Source of the DNA: Nitrospiraceae bacterium
GTDB taxonomy: Bacteria; Nitrospirota; Nitrospiria; Nitrospirales; Nitrospiraceae
Assembly (NCBI GenBank): GCA_019637075.1
Contig: JAHBWI010000001.1
Coordinates: 1-64,000 of the forward strand
Direction of reading: 5' to 3'
DNA length: 64,000 nucleotides
Below are positions 14,964-22,508 of the stretch, piece by piece. Under the pieces are notes generated by a model, which was not told the origin of the DNA, did not search any database, and saw only the letters and a program-made list of their open reading frames with translations. How positions within the stretch are numbered: position 1 is the first letter of the stretch; the number at the start of each line of letters is the position of its first letter. The translations under genes and the position numbers were made by a program.

Positions 14964-15269
14964 ATGGACGACGATTCGACACTCTGGAACGAATTTCTTA
15001 ACGGTGCGAGTTGGAGCGAACTGTTTTGGCAGTACGCAGACGCAGTGAATGAACTGATGGCCTATTGCCGAGCCTGTCCCGATGCGAAGCAGGCCGATGA
15101 GCGGGTAGTCGCTGCAATGCAGGGAGTGACCACCTTGCGCCCCACCATGGTGCGTTATGCCGGGGACAAGACGGCGTTGCAGAGTGCGCCTCCTGTCACC
15201 TTGAGCCGGGCTGTAATGGAGGCGATTGGACACGTTCGCCGAGCCCTGCCACAACCGACGAAGCACTGA
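14964..15269 (+). CDS. Hypothetical satellite protein
   Basis: A 101-residue acidic-to-neutral helical protein with AAGGGGGAACC before the ATG. The first half is rich in Trp and acidic residues (DDDSTLWNEFLNGASWSELF) and contains a CRACPDA pair of cysteines. No family recognised. It lies between the capsid stem-loop and an AlpA-like gene; it might be a head-associated or regulatory protein. Confidence 0.6.
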   Translation: MDDDSTLWNEFLNGASWSELFWQYADAVNELMAYCRACPDAKQADERVVAAMQGVTTLRPTMVRYAGDKTALQSAPPVTLSRAVMEAIGHVRRALPQPTKH

Positions 15270-15280
15270 AAGGCCACCGT

Positions 15281-15655
15281 ATGAAACTTGTGACACCACA
15301 CGAAACCGTGACGATTCCTCTCCACGATACCGGCAGCGCCCTAGCGTTGCTGCGCCGCGTGATTCACCAGGCTAAGCCGGAGCACTATGCCGACTGTGTG
15401 ACGACCTTGCGCCAACTGGACGCCCTGCTGATGGGCCGCCTTGTGCAGGGGGCTGCACCAGAACCGAGGCGGGTTGATCCGATTCCGGCGGAACGCTACC
15501 TGAGTGTTGAAGAAGTGTGTGCGCAATTCAAGGTAACGCCCCGGTGGCTCTATCGGCATAAAGCAGCGATGCCCCACTCGCAGCCAAGCCGGAAGCGGTT
15601 GATCTTTCCTGAGAAGGCAGTTACAAGGTGGTTTGCCAGTCGGCGAGCCGCTTGA
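15281..15655 (+). CDS. Protein with C-terminal AlpA-like domain
   Basis: A 124-residue protein. The first 70 residues are helical (LLRRVIHQAKPEHYADCVTT). Residues about 71-124 form an HTH_17 domain (RYLSVEEVCAQFKVTPRWLY, then SRKRLIFPEKAVTRWFASRR). It is the third AlpA-like protein of this element and probably a regulator or recombination directionality factor. It is the closest of the three to the integrase. Confidence 0.7.
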   Translation: MKLVTPHETVTIPLHDTGSALALLRRVIHQAKPEHYADCVTTLRQLDALLMGRLVQGAAPEPRRVDPIPAERYLSVEEVCAQFKVTPRWLYRHKAAMPHSQPSRKRLIFPEKAVTRWFASRRAA

Positions 15656-15662
15656 CACGAAC

Positions 15663-15677
15663 TATAACTGAGTTATA
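15663..15677. promoter_or_regulatory. Palindrome before the XRE gene, probable operator
   Basis: TATAACTGAGTTATA is a perfect palindrome around a central G and ends 8 bases before the GTG of the XRE-type gene. It is AT-rich against a GC-rich background and would overlap any promoter there. Autoregulation by that protein is the simplest reading. Confidence 0.55.
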
Positions 15678-15685
15678 TATTCCCT

Positions 15686-15904
15686 GTGAAGGCGATAGAA
15701 TTGCATAGGCTTCGAAGGGTGTTGGGATTAACACAAGCCGGATTAGCCAAGGCGGTAGGCGTCACGCCTAACGCGATTGCCTTAGCCGAACGGGGAGAAC
15801 GCGGCATTAGTGAACCGCTCGCTCGGCTCGTGAAGCTTCTGGTGCAGATTCATACGGGAGAATTAGTGCCCAAGCGACGGGCAACCAAGGGAAAGCCATC
15901 ATGA
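15686..15904 (+). CDS. XRE-family repressor-like protein
   Basis: A 72-residue helix-turn-helix protein (LHRLRRVLGLTQAGLAKAVG, then VTPNAIALAERGERGISEPL). It starts with GTG at 15686, no obvious ribosome site, and overlaps the integrase by ATGA. It is too short to have a cleavage domain like CI, so it is Cro-like or responds to another factor. It probably represses its own promoter at the palindrome just upstream and thereby the integrase. Confidence 0.75.
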   Translation: MKAIELHRLRRVLGLTQAGLAKAVGVTPNAIALAERGERGISEPLARLVKLLVQIHTGELVPKRRATKGKPS

Positions 15905-17214
15905 AGCAGCGTGGACTTGGCATGGTTTTTCAGCGTGGCGCAATTTGGTGGATTCAATACTACTGGCGCGGCAAGCGATACCGGGAAACATCAGGCTCGA
16001 CGGCACAAAAAGACGCGGTGCGGCTCTTGCGCATTCGCCAGGCTGAGATGGGGCAGGGACGGCTTCGAGGACCGGAACTCGAAAAGACCACCTTCGCCGA
16101 CTTGGTGCAGATGATGCGTGATGAATATGCAGCCAATCAACGGCGTTCGGTCAAACGTCTCAATACGAGCTTAAAGGCATTGGAACCGGCCTTTGGACAT
16201 TTGCGGGCCTGTGACATTACCCTGGATCGGCTCAACCGCTACGTGGCTGATCGGCTGACAGCCGGGATTGCTCCTGCGACAGCCAAGCTAGAGCTGACGC
16301 ATTTACACAAAGCCTTTCGTCTGGCCGAACGAGCCGGAAAGGCCATCTGCCCCCCATTTCCGGTAATCTCTGTGCAAAATGCCCGCAAGGGATTTTTCGA
16401 GCGAACCGATTTCGAAGCCGTCCGCTCTCATTTGCCGGGAACCTATCGCGGCGTGGCGACGTTCGCCTTTTTGAGTGGGTGGCGTGTGCCGAGTGAAGTT
16501 TTGACGCTCAAGTGGTCGCAAGTGGACTTTCAAGCGGGAGTCGTTCGACTGGAACCTGGTACCACGAAGAACGACGAAGGCCGGACCCTGCCATTTGGGG
16601 TCCTACCCGAACTGGCCCACCTACTTCGGTCGCACTGGGACCAGGCGTTAGAGACGGAGCTACAGACGGGGCAGCAGGTGCCCTGGGTATTCTTCTGGAA
16701 TGATCGAGGGACTATTAAGCCGATCCACATCAAGGCGTTCTATCGGCGCTGGCAAGCCGCCTGCAAACGCGCAGGGGTTCCCAAACGGATTCCCCACGAT
16801 TTCCGCCGAACCGCCGTTCGAAATTTTGAGCGGGCAGGGGTTCCCCGGTCCGTCGCCATGAAGCTGACCGGACACAAGACTGAGGCCGTCTATCGGCGCT
16901 ATGCCATTGTCTCCGAAGCTGACTTGAGCGAGGGACTGAAGAAGCTGGCCCTGTTGCAGGAAACATTACGCGAGAAAATGCAGCCATGTGGGACGGCCAC
17001 GGAGTTTAGCCACAGCTTAGCCACAATTTCAGGGAGAAATATGCACTTTTCGCCGGAAATTTTGGCGGAGGGGGCGAGATTTGAACTCGCGGATGGGTTA
17101 CCCCATCTCCGGTTTTCAAGACCGGCACGTTCGGCCACTCCGTCACCCCTCCACATGACACTTGGTCACCCCTGCACGTGCAACGTATGCGGGGGTCTTC
17201 AATACATTGAGTAA
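15901..17214 (+). CDS. Tyrosine recombinase (integrase) of the satellite
   Basis: A 437-residue integrase. It has an AP2-like/DUF N-terminal strand region (VFQRGAIWWIQYYWRGKRYR), a SAM-like core-binding domain (TTFADLVQMMRDEYAANQRR) and a catalytic domain with the first Arg in FLSGWRVPSEVLTLKWSQVD, the box HDFRRTAVRNFERAG, LTGHKTEAV and the tyrosine in YRRYAIV. All expected residues are present. The C-terminal 44 residues read through the attachment repeat and the antisense of tRNA-Ser(TGA). In a circle formed by joining the repeats the end would instead continue into the 8088-8204 sequence (EAPAVSETISSDL). It overlaps the XRE gene by 4 bases. Confidence 0.93.
   Translation: MKQRGLGMVFQRGAIWWIQYYWRGKRYRETSGSTAQKDAVRLLRIRQAEMGQGRLRGPELEKTTFADLVQMMRDEYAANQRRSVKRLNTSLKALEPAFGHLRACDITLDRLNRYVADRLTAGIAPATAKLELTHLHKAFRLAERAGKAICPPFPVISVQNARKGFFERTDFEAVRSHLPGTYRGVATFAFLSGWRVPSEVLTLKWSQVDFQAGVVRLEPGTTKNDEGRTLPFGVLPELAHLLRSHWDQALETELQTGQQVPWVFFWNDRGTIKPIHIKAFYRRWQAACKRAGVPKRIPHDFRRTAVRNFERAGVPRSVAMKLTGHKTEAVYRRYAIVSEADLSEGLKKLALLQETLREKMQPCGTATEFSHSLATISGRNMHFSPEILAEGARFELADGLPHLRFSRPARSATPSPLHMTLGHPCTCNVCGGLQYIE
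17052..17085. repeat. Right attachment site of the satellite
   Basis: 34 bases identical to 8054-8087, placed across the 3' end of the intact tRNA-Ser(TGA) gene and inside the end of the integrase gene. Crossover anywhere in it preserves the tRNA. Confidence 0.9.
17063..17152 (-). tRNA. tRNA-Ser (TGA)
   Basis: On the minus strand it begins GGAGGGGTGACGGAGTGGCC. The anticodon arm is CCGGT-CTTGAAA-ACCGG with anticodon TGA, the class II long variable arm follows, the T loop is TTCAAAT and the acceptor ends CCCCTCC with G and CCA. Length is 90 bases. It is the integration target of the satellite. serS is encoded just beyond it on the same strand. Confidence 0.95.
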
Positions 17215-17267
17215 AACCAACATCCCTGCTCGACCCGACGAGGAATCGGTGCGGTCATCCGGCACCT

Positions 17268-18554
17268 CTATCCCTTCGTGATCCGCTCTGCTCCGCCCAT
17301 ATACGGCCGAAGGACCGGCGGGATAACGATGCTGCCGTCTTCCTGCTGGTAATTTTCGAGGACGGCCACCAGCGTCCGCCCCACAGCGAGTCCCGATCCG
17401 TTCAAGGTATGAACGAAGTCCGATTTTGCATCCTTCTTTGCCGCTTTGGGTCGATAACGGATGTTCGCGCGACGCGCCTGGAACGCCTCGAAGTTGCTGC
17501 AGGACGAAATTTCACGGAATGTCTGTTGCGAGGGCAGCCAGACTTCGATGTCGTAGGTCTTGGCGGCAGAAAATCCCATGTCGCCGCTGCATAAGGCCAT
17601 CACTCGATAGTGGAGACCCAACCCCTGGAGCACCGCTTCTGCATGACCCGTTAACCGCTCGAGTTCCTCATAGGATTGATCAGGTCTGGCAAAAGCGACG
17701 AGTTCCACCTTATTGAACTGATGAAGCCTGATCAAGCCACGCGTATCCTTTCCGTAGGAACCTGCCTCGCGACGGAAACAAGGAGTGTAGGCCGTGTAAC
17801 GGATCGGCAGTTCGTCCTCCGCCAGAAACTCCTCCCGATGCAGATTCGTGACGGGAACCTCCGCCGTGGGGATGAGGAACAGATCTTCGTCACGGAGGCG
17901 AAATAGGTCGTCTTCAAATTTCGGCAGTTGTCCCGTCCCGGTCATGGCATTTCGGTTGGCCAGCAGGGGAGGCAGCACTTCGCGATAGCCGTGCTGGCCC
18001 GTGTGCAGATCGAGCATATAGTTGATCAAGGCTCGCTCAAGCCGCGCCCCCATTCCCACCACGACCGCAAACCTGGCCTTTGCCATTCTTACGGCTCGAT
18101 CAAAATCCAGAATGCCGAGCGCTTCACCGATATCCCAATGCGCCTGGGCTTTTCCCTTCAAAGCAGGAGGCGCCCCCCAACGGCGAACTTCCACATTTTC
18201 TGCGGCGTCCCCGCCGATGGGAACCGAGCTGTGGGGAAGGTTGGGAATATTCAGGGCCACGCCGGCCAACCGTTCTTCGACTGAACGAAGCTGTTCCTCC
18301 AACGACTTGATCCGTTCGCCCACCGCCTTCATCGCCGCCATGGCCTCATCGGCCGGCTGTTTCTCCCGTTTCAGGCGCGCGACTTCGTCGGACCCCTTTT
18401 TCAGTTGATGACGAAGCTCCTCGACCTGAACCGTGAGCGTGCGCCGCTCGTCTGACAATTGACGAAGGTCGTCCCAGGCGACGTCCTTGCCGCGCGCGCC
18501 CAGTTGCTCTTTAATCGCTTCTAGATTGTCCCGGAGGACTCTGAGATCGTGCAT
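17268..18554 (-). CDS. serS: Seryl-tRNA synthetase
   Basis: A 428-residue class II synthetase that charges tRNA-Ser and tRNA-Sec with serine in the cytoplasm. The N-terminal antiparallel coiled coil (about 1-105; [16 protein letters not shown] to [13 protein letters not shown]) binds the long variable arm. Motif 2 is [20 protein letters not shown] and motif 3 is [20 protein letters not shown]. Length is normal for the family. The ATG at 18554 is preferred over the adjacent one at 18557 because GGAG lies 5 bases before it. Two tRNA-Ser genes lie downstream on the same strand. The gene is divergent to the radical SAM gene. Confidence 0.97.
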   Translation of the reverse strand: MHDLRVLRDNLEAIKEQLGARGKDVAWDDLRQLSDERRTLTVQVEELRHQLKKGSDEVARLKREKQPADEAMAAMKAVGERIKSLEEQLRSVEERLAGVALNIPNLPHSSVPIGGDAAENVEVRRWGAPPALKGKAQAHWDIGEALGILDFDRAVRMAKARFAVVVGMGARLERALINYMLDLHTGQHGYREVLPPLLANRNAMTGTGQLPKFEDDLFRLRDEDLFLIPTAEVPVTNLHREEFLAEDELPIRYTAYTPCFRREAGSYGKDTRGLIRLHQFNKVELVAFARPDQSYEELERLTGHAEAVLQGLGLHYRVMALCSGDMGFSAAKTYDIEVWLPSQQTFREISSCSNFEAFQARRANIRYRPKAAKKDAKSDFVHTLNGSGLAVGRTLVAVLENYQQEDGSIVIPPVLRPYMGGAERITKG

Positions 18555-18693
18555 CATGACTCCAGTCGAAACGGCACGGAATCTAGCACCTGATTTCCGG
18601 TTAGTCAATGAAATGGCCTGGTCGTGGCGGCCGGAAGCGATGACGGTGCCCCAGGGAATTGACAATACCGGAGGGCAAGCCCACCATACGCCC

Positions 18694-19719
18694 ATGAAAT
18701 TGATCTCGAATCCTCCCAACCCCTTTGAAGACATCACACGGGAGGGCATGGAACCGCCGGCTCGGGTCGAATTACAGCTCTATGAGGATGACACAAAGGA
18801 CATTCTGAGCCAGAACGACAGCCCGGACCTTCCGTTTAAGTGGAGTATCAATCCCTACCGCGGCTGTTTCCATGCCTGTGCCTATTGCTACGCGCGACCG
18901 ACTCATGAGTATCTGGGGTTCGGAGCCGGCACCGACTTTGAATCCAAGATTGTCGTGAAGCGGCGCGCGGCATCACTCCTGCGCAAGGCCTTCGATCGGT
19001 CCTCCTGGACCGGCGATCTGCTTGTCTTTTCGGGAAACACCGACTGTTACCAGCCGATCGAGGCGACGCTTGGAATCACGAGGGCCTGCTTGGAGGTGTG
19101 CGCGGAATATCGAAATCCGGTCGGCATGATCACCAAGAGCGCATTGCCGGTGCGGGATCTCGACTTGCTGTCCGTACTCAACCAAGAGGCCTGGCTACGG
19201 GTCTATTTCAGCATTCCGTTCGCCGACAACGAGACGGCTCGCTTGGTCGAACCTCAGGCGCCGAGCGTGACGAAACGCTTCGAAGCGATGCGAATCCTGA
19301 GCGAGGCCGGAATTCCGACCGGAATCTCCATCGCGCCGATCATTCCCGGCTTGAATGACGATGCGATTCCAGATCTGCTGGAGCGGGCCAAGGCCGCCGG
19401 CGCCAGCACCGCCACCTGGATTCTATTGCGTCTTCCCGGTCATGCCGAAACCGTATTTCTGGAACGCATGCGGACGCTCTTTCCCGATCGCATCCGCAAG
19501 ATCACCAATCGCCTGCGCGAAGTCAGGGGAGGCCGCTTGACCGAATCCGCGTTTTACCGCCGCCACCAAGGTATGGGCACTTACTGGGCCACAGTCGAGC
19601 AACTGTTTGAGGTCTCTCACAAACGAGCCGGATTTCTCCACGAGGAAGAAGAGATCCCCAATACCTTCCAGCGACCAACGGCCCAACAATCTTTGTTCTC
19701 GACGGAGGAGAAACCGTGA
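18694..19719 (+). CDS. PA0069-family radical SAM protein
   Basis: A 341-residue protein with the radical SAM cluster motif CFHACAYC (CX3CX2C) after NPYRGC, followed by [20 protein letters not shown], which is diagnostic of the PA0069/Rv2578c family related to spore photoproduct lyase-like SAM enzymes. Later segments ([29 protein letters not shown]) agree. The substrate of the family is unknown. The ATG at 18694 starts the conserved part; ATGs at 18556 and 18640 would add poorly conserved residues, and no start has a strong ribosome site. It overlaps the rhodanese gene by 4 bases, so the two are probably one operon with the DUF362 gene. Confidence 0.9.
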   Translation: MKLISNPPNPFEDITREGMEPPARVELQLYEDDTKDILSQNDSPDLPFKWSINPYRGCFHACAYCYARPTHEYLGFGAGTDFESKIVVKRRAASLLRKAFDRSSWTGDLLVFSGNTDCYQPIEATLGITRACLEVCAEYRNPVGMITKSALPVRDLDLLSVLNQEAWLRVYFSIPFADNETARLVEPQAPSVTKRFEAMRILSEAGIPTGISIAPIIPGLNDDAIPDLLERAKAAGASTATWILLRLPGHAETVFLERMRTLFPDRIRKITNRLREVRGGRLTESAFYRRHQGMGTYWATVEQLFEVSHKRAGFLHEEEEIPNTFQRPTAQQSLFSTEEKP

Positions 19720-20096
19720 AACACAATCCAGGGTTCTTGAACCTGGTCAACGAGGCGAGAACCCGCGTGCGCGAATGTAGCGTGGCCGACGTCAAAGATC
19801 GCCGCGACCGGCAGGAATCATTTCACTTTATCGATGTGCGCGAAGATCACGAATACCAAGCCGACCATGCCCTCGGAGCGACGCACCTCGGCAAGGGCAT
19901 CATCGAACGGGATATCGAGTCCCGGATCCCGGACAAGGAAGCCCCCATCGTTCTGTATTGCGGCGGTGGGTTTCGTTCCGTACTGGCTGCCGAGAATCTA
20001 CAAAAAATGGGCTATCGCAACGTCATTTCCATGGACGGCGGCATCAAAGCCTGGCGTGAAGCCGGCTACCCGATGGAAAAAGGCACACAGCCGTAG
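19716..20096 (+). CDS. Single-domain rhodanese
   Basis: A 126-residue sulfurtransferase-like protein covering one rhodanese domain: FHFIDVREDHEYQADHALGA, the active loop LYCGGGFRS with catalytic Cys near residue 81, and the closing MDGGIKAWREAGYPME. No signal peptide, so cytoplasmic. It overlaps the upstream radical SAM gene (GTGAAA / TGA) and is followed 4 bases later by the DUF362 gene. It may move sulfane sulfur for an iron-sulfur partner; inference from neighbours. Confidence 0.92.
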   Translation: MKHNPGFLNLVNEARTRVRECSVADVKDRRDRQESFHFIDVREDHEYQADHALGATHLGKGIIERDIESRIPDKEAPIVLYCGGGFRSVLAAENLQKMGYRNVISMDGGIKAWREAGYPMEKGTQP

Positions 20097-20100
20097 CAGC

Positions 20101-21171
20101 ATGGGATTCTCCCGACGCGAGTTCTTTCATAATGCCGGATTCGGATTCCTGCTGCTCCCGGCACTCCTGCGTTCTCCACACTCCGTGCTCGGGCACCTCC
20201 TGTTCGAACCGCAGGGCGATTTGGTTCCGCTCAAACCCGTGCCTCCCAATCCGTTCGTGAGGGAGGGGAGACCGCTGGTAGCCCTCGTGCAGGGCAAAGA
20301 TCCAACGCGAACGCTCCCGCTGGCGTTGGACCTCTTAGGCGGGCTGGAGCGATTGTCCATTCGCGGCAAACGCGTTCTGCTCAAGCCGAACGTACTCAAC
20401 GATCGCCCTCCGCCCACAACCACGGATCCTCGTGTCGTCGGCGCAATGGCCGATTTGGTTCGGGAGCAGGGATCCTCAGAGATCATCGTGGCTGACGGAT
20501 CGGGAATCATTCGCCTTCCTACGTCGACCAATCTCACCGCAACCGGGATGCGGGCGGCCGCCCAGGCGGCCGGGGCCAAAGTCCTGGCGCTCGAGGATGA
20601 ACCGTGGGTGAGGATAGAGCCGCTGCAGGCAAAAGCCTTGACGCGATTCTATTTCTCTAAACCGGTGTACGACGCGGATATCGTCGTCAATATGCCGGTG
20701 ATCAAGACGCACCGGTTCGCCGAGTATTCCTGTGCCTTGAAAAATGTGGTAGGGGCGGTTCATCCACGACAGCGGCCGTCCGTGACATTTTGGTCCGGGG
20801 ATTGGCACGAACGGATCGCGGAGTTGAATCTCGCTGTCCACCCGCAACTCACCGTCGCCGACGGCACGACGATCATGATCGAGGGTGGCCCGACATCCGG
20901 CACCTCTGCGATGATGAACGTGCTCCTGTGCAGCGGCGATCGAGTGGCCCTGGACATGACCGTCCTGGCTTTGTTGCGCACCTTTGGAAGCTGGCCCAAA
21001 ATCGAGGGGAAGCGAATTGCGGAGCAGCGTCAAATCAAGCGGGCAGGGGAACTTGGGCTTGGGGTGGCGCGGGGAACGGAGATTGAGTTGGTAGCTCAGT
21101 CGGTGAATGGGGCTCCACCAGACTTTATCAGGCTGGTGGAGCGCATCCGAGCGGATCTGCTAAACAGCTGA
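20101..21171 (+). CDS. DUF362 protein with twin-arginine-like signal
   Basis: A 356-residue protein of the DUF362 family, whose function is mostly unknown. The start MGFSRREFFHNAGFGFLLLP has the twin Arg and hydrophobic stretch of a Tat signal. Then come the family segments KRVLLKPNVLN, VVGAMADLVREQGSSEIIVA, DIVVNMPVIKTH, and VADGTTIMIEGGPTSG. The ferredoxin-like cysteines seen in some relatives are absent. It is the last gene of the radical SAM-rhodanese-DUF362 run and converges with ompH, only 3 bases between the stops. Confidence 0.9.
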   Translation: MGFSRREFFHNAGFGFLLLPALLRSPHSVLGHLLFEPQGDLVPLKPVPPNPFVREGRPLVALVQGKDPTRTLPLALDLLGGLERLSIRGKRVLLKPNVLNDRPPPTTTDPRVVGAMADLVREQGSSEIIVADGSGIIRLPTSTNLTATGMRAAAQAAGAKVLALEDEPWVRIEPLQAKALTRFYFSKPVYDADIVVNMPVIKTHRFAEYSCALKNVVGAVHPRQRPSVTFWSGDWHERIAELNLAVHPQLTVADGTTIMIEGGPTSGTSAMMNVLLCSGDRVALDMTVLALLRTFGSWPKIEGKRIAEQRQIKRAGELGLGVARGTEIELVAQSVNGAPPDFIRLVERIRADLLNS

Positions 21172-21174
21172 GGG

Positions 21175-21732
21175 TTACTTGTTGACGCGGTCGAATTCCT
21201 TGATCACTTGCTCGGTCAGATCGATCGTGTCCTTGTTGTAGATGACGATCTTGACGGTCTGCTCGCTGCCTTTATCCAAGACCAACTGAAAGCCACCCTT
21301 GTCGGCAACCGACTGCGTGGCGCTCGCGATCTTCTTCATATACTCGTCGACGAGCTCTTTCTGTTTCCCTTGCAGCTCTTGATTGAATTCCTGAGCCCGC
21401 TTTTGATAGTCCTGAATTTTGGAGCGGAAGGCGGTTTCCTTATCCTTCTTCTCGGCGTCGCTCAGCTTGCTGGCTTGTTCCTTGAGCTGCTTTTCCGTGT
21501 TGCGCAATTCCTCCTCGTCCCGGGAGAGCAGTTTTTGCCTCGTCGCCACATACTCACGCAACCCTTCCAGCGCCCGTTTGCCGGCTTTGCTTTTCTCCAA
21601 TACGCTCTGCGGGTCGATGACCCCCATCTTGAACTCGGCAGCCAGACCGGCCCCAGCAGAACCGATCGTCACGGCCACCGCTACGGCCACCGCGGCTGCG
21701 GACCGTGCGACACCTTGCCAACTCGCACCCAT
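21175..21732 (-). CDS. skp: OmpH/Skp-family periplasmic chaperone
   Basis: A 185-residue secreted protein. A Sec signal (AAAVAVAVAVTIGSAGAG, cut after LAA) is followed by the short beta strand FKMGVIDPQSVLEKSKAGKR, a long charged coiled coil (about 60-130) and the return strand KGGFQLVLDKG. This is the jellyfish-shaped trimer that holds outer-membrane proteins during transport. AAAGGAG lies 6 bases before the ATG. Unlike in many genomes, bamA and lpxD are not beside it within this window. Confidence 0.9.
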   Translation of the reverse strand: MGASWQGVARSAAAVAVAVAVTIGSAGAGLAAEFKMGVIDPQSVLEKSKAGKRALEGLREYVATRQKLLSRDEEELRNTEKQLKEQASKLSDAEKKDKETAFRSKIQDYQKRAQEFNQELQGKQKELVDEYMKKIASATQSVADKGGFQLVLDKGSEQTVKIVIYNKDTIDLTEQVIKEFDRVNK

Positions 21733-21918
21733 TCGAGGCTCCTTTCGGCGAATAATTCACGCTCCGAAACCCTTGGAGAATAGCCGCCGTGGCACATCGT
21801 GTCAAGCCGGCGCCCACCGCGACATCGCCTCAATTGACAGAGTACACGCCCATCGATATAGCCTGGAGAGGCAGCCACTCAGTTCGATCCCTCACCTCCC
21901 AAAGGAAGGAGTCCAGGC

Positions 21919-22320
21919 ATGCCGATAGACCAGCAGCGAAACCATGAGTTGTTCATCAAAGCCTTGCAGCATGAACCCATCCATTGTGGACAGACGGGCT
22001 GTCCCGGTCCGGTCGAGACAGCGGATCTTTCTCAGACCAGGGACCGGGTCAAAACGTTCGAGGCCCGCTGCCAGCGCTGCGGCTGGCACCGGCGCATCGA
22101 TGGGCATGAACAACTCAGCCCTGCCTGGGACGATGCCTCGGTGCTCATGATGGCAGACGAACATCTCATGCATCAGCAGCCGTTCTGCCCGTTCGACAAG
22201 ACTCCGGTCGTCTTTATTTCGATGCCGAACCCGCGCCGAAAGGCAAAATACCGCGCCGCCTGTTTTTATTGCGGCCGACAGACCGAGATGGACTGGCCTC
22301 CACCGGAGGCCAAACGCTAG
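21919..22320 (+). CDS. Cysteine-rich protein of unknown function
   Basis: A 133-residue soluble protein with three cysteine pairs: HCGQTGC (residues about 22-28), CQRCGW (about 51-56) and CFYCGR (about 115-120), plus a lone CPF. They look like two or more zinc-ribbon knuckles. GGAAGGAG lies 8 bases before the ATG. No family recognised. It stands alone, diverging from ompH. Confidence 0.75.
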   Translation: MPIDQQRNHELFIKALQHEPIHCGQTGCPGPVETADLSQTRDRVKTFEARCQRCGWHRRIDGHEQLSPAWDDASVLMMADEHLMHQQPFCPFDKTPVVFISMPNPRRKAKYRAACFYCGRQTEMDWPPPEAKR

Positions 22321-22324
22321 AGGG

Positions 22325-22413
22325 ACGGAAGACGAGAGATGTGAGACGAGCGATCGAGAGAGGGCAGAGGTTATCCCTCCTACGTCTACCGTCTACCGTC
22401 TCACGTCTTCCGT
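22325..22413. repeat. Nested inverted repeat downstream of the HD-GYP gene
   Basis: ACGGAAGACG (22325-22334) is the exact reverse complement of CGTCTTCCGT (22404-22413). Inside it GTGAGACG (22341-22348) is the reverse complement of CGTCTCAC (22397-22404). The right arm also has the short tandem CTACCGT. It could be a miniature inverted-repeat unit or a long terminator hairpin between convergent genes. Confidence 0.5.
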
Positions 22414-22508
22414 ACAATCAACGAAATACACGTCACGAAAGATGGGCGACGTGGCGGAGTTGATGCGCAGACGAGATGTAAAGCGGCAGACGGGCGAGCG
22501 TAACCTGA

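Larger units (their letters stand above)
8054..17085 (+). mobile_element. 9-kb capsid-encoding satellite or reduced prophage in tRNA-Ser(TGA)
   Basis: The element is flanked by a 34-bp direct repeat (8054-8087 and 17052-17085). The right copy contains the 3' end of intact tRNA-Ser(TGA). It encodes one leftward gene of unknown function at the left edge, and then only rightward genes: two small hypothetical proteins, an AlpA-like protein, a hypothetical protein, a replication protein with iterons, a second AlpA-like protein, large terminase, HK97-type major capsid protein, a hypothetical protein, a third AlpA-like protein, an XRE regulator and the integrase. No portal, prohead protease, head-tail connector, tail, holin or lysin gene is visible. 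That set fits a phage satellite that supplies its own packaging motor and shell but borrows tails, or a deletion remnant of a prophage. Confidence 0.85.
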
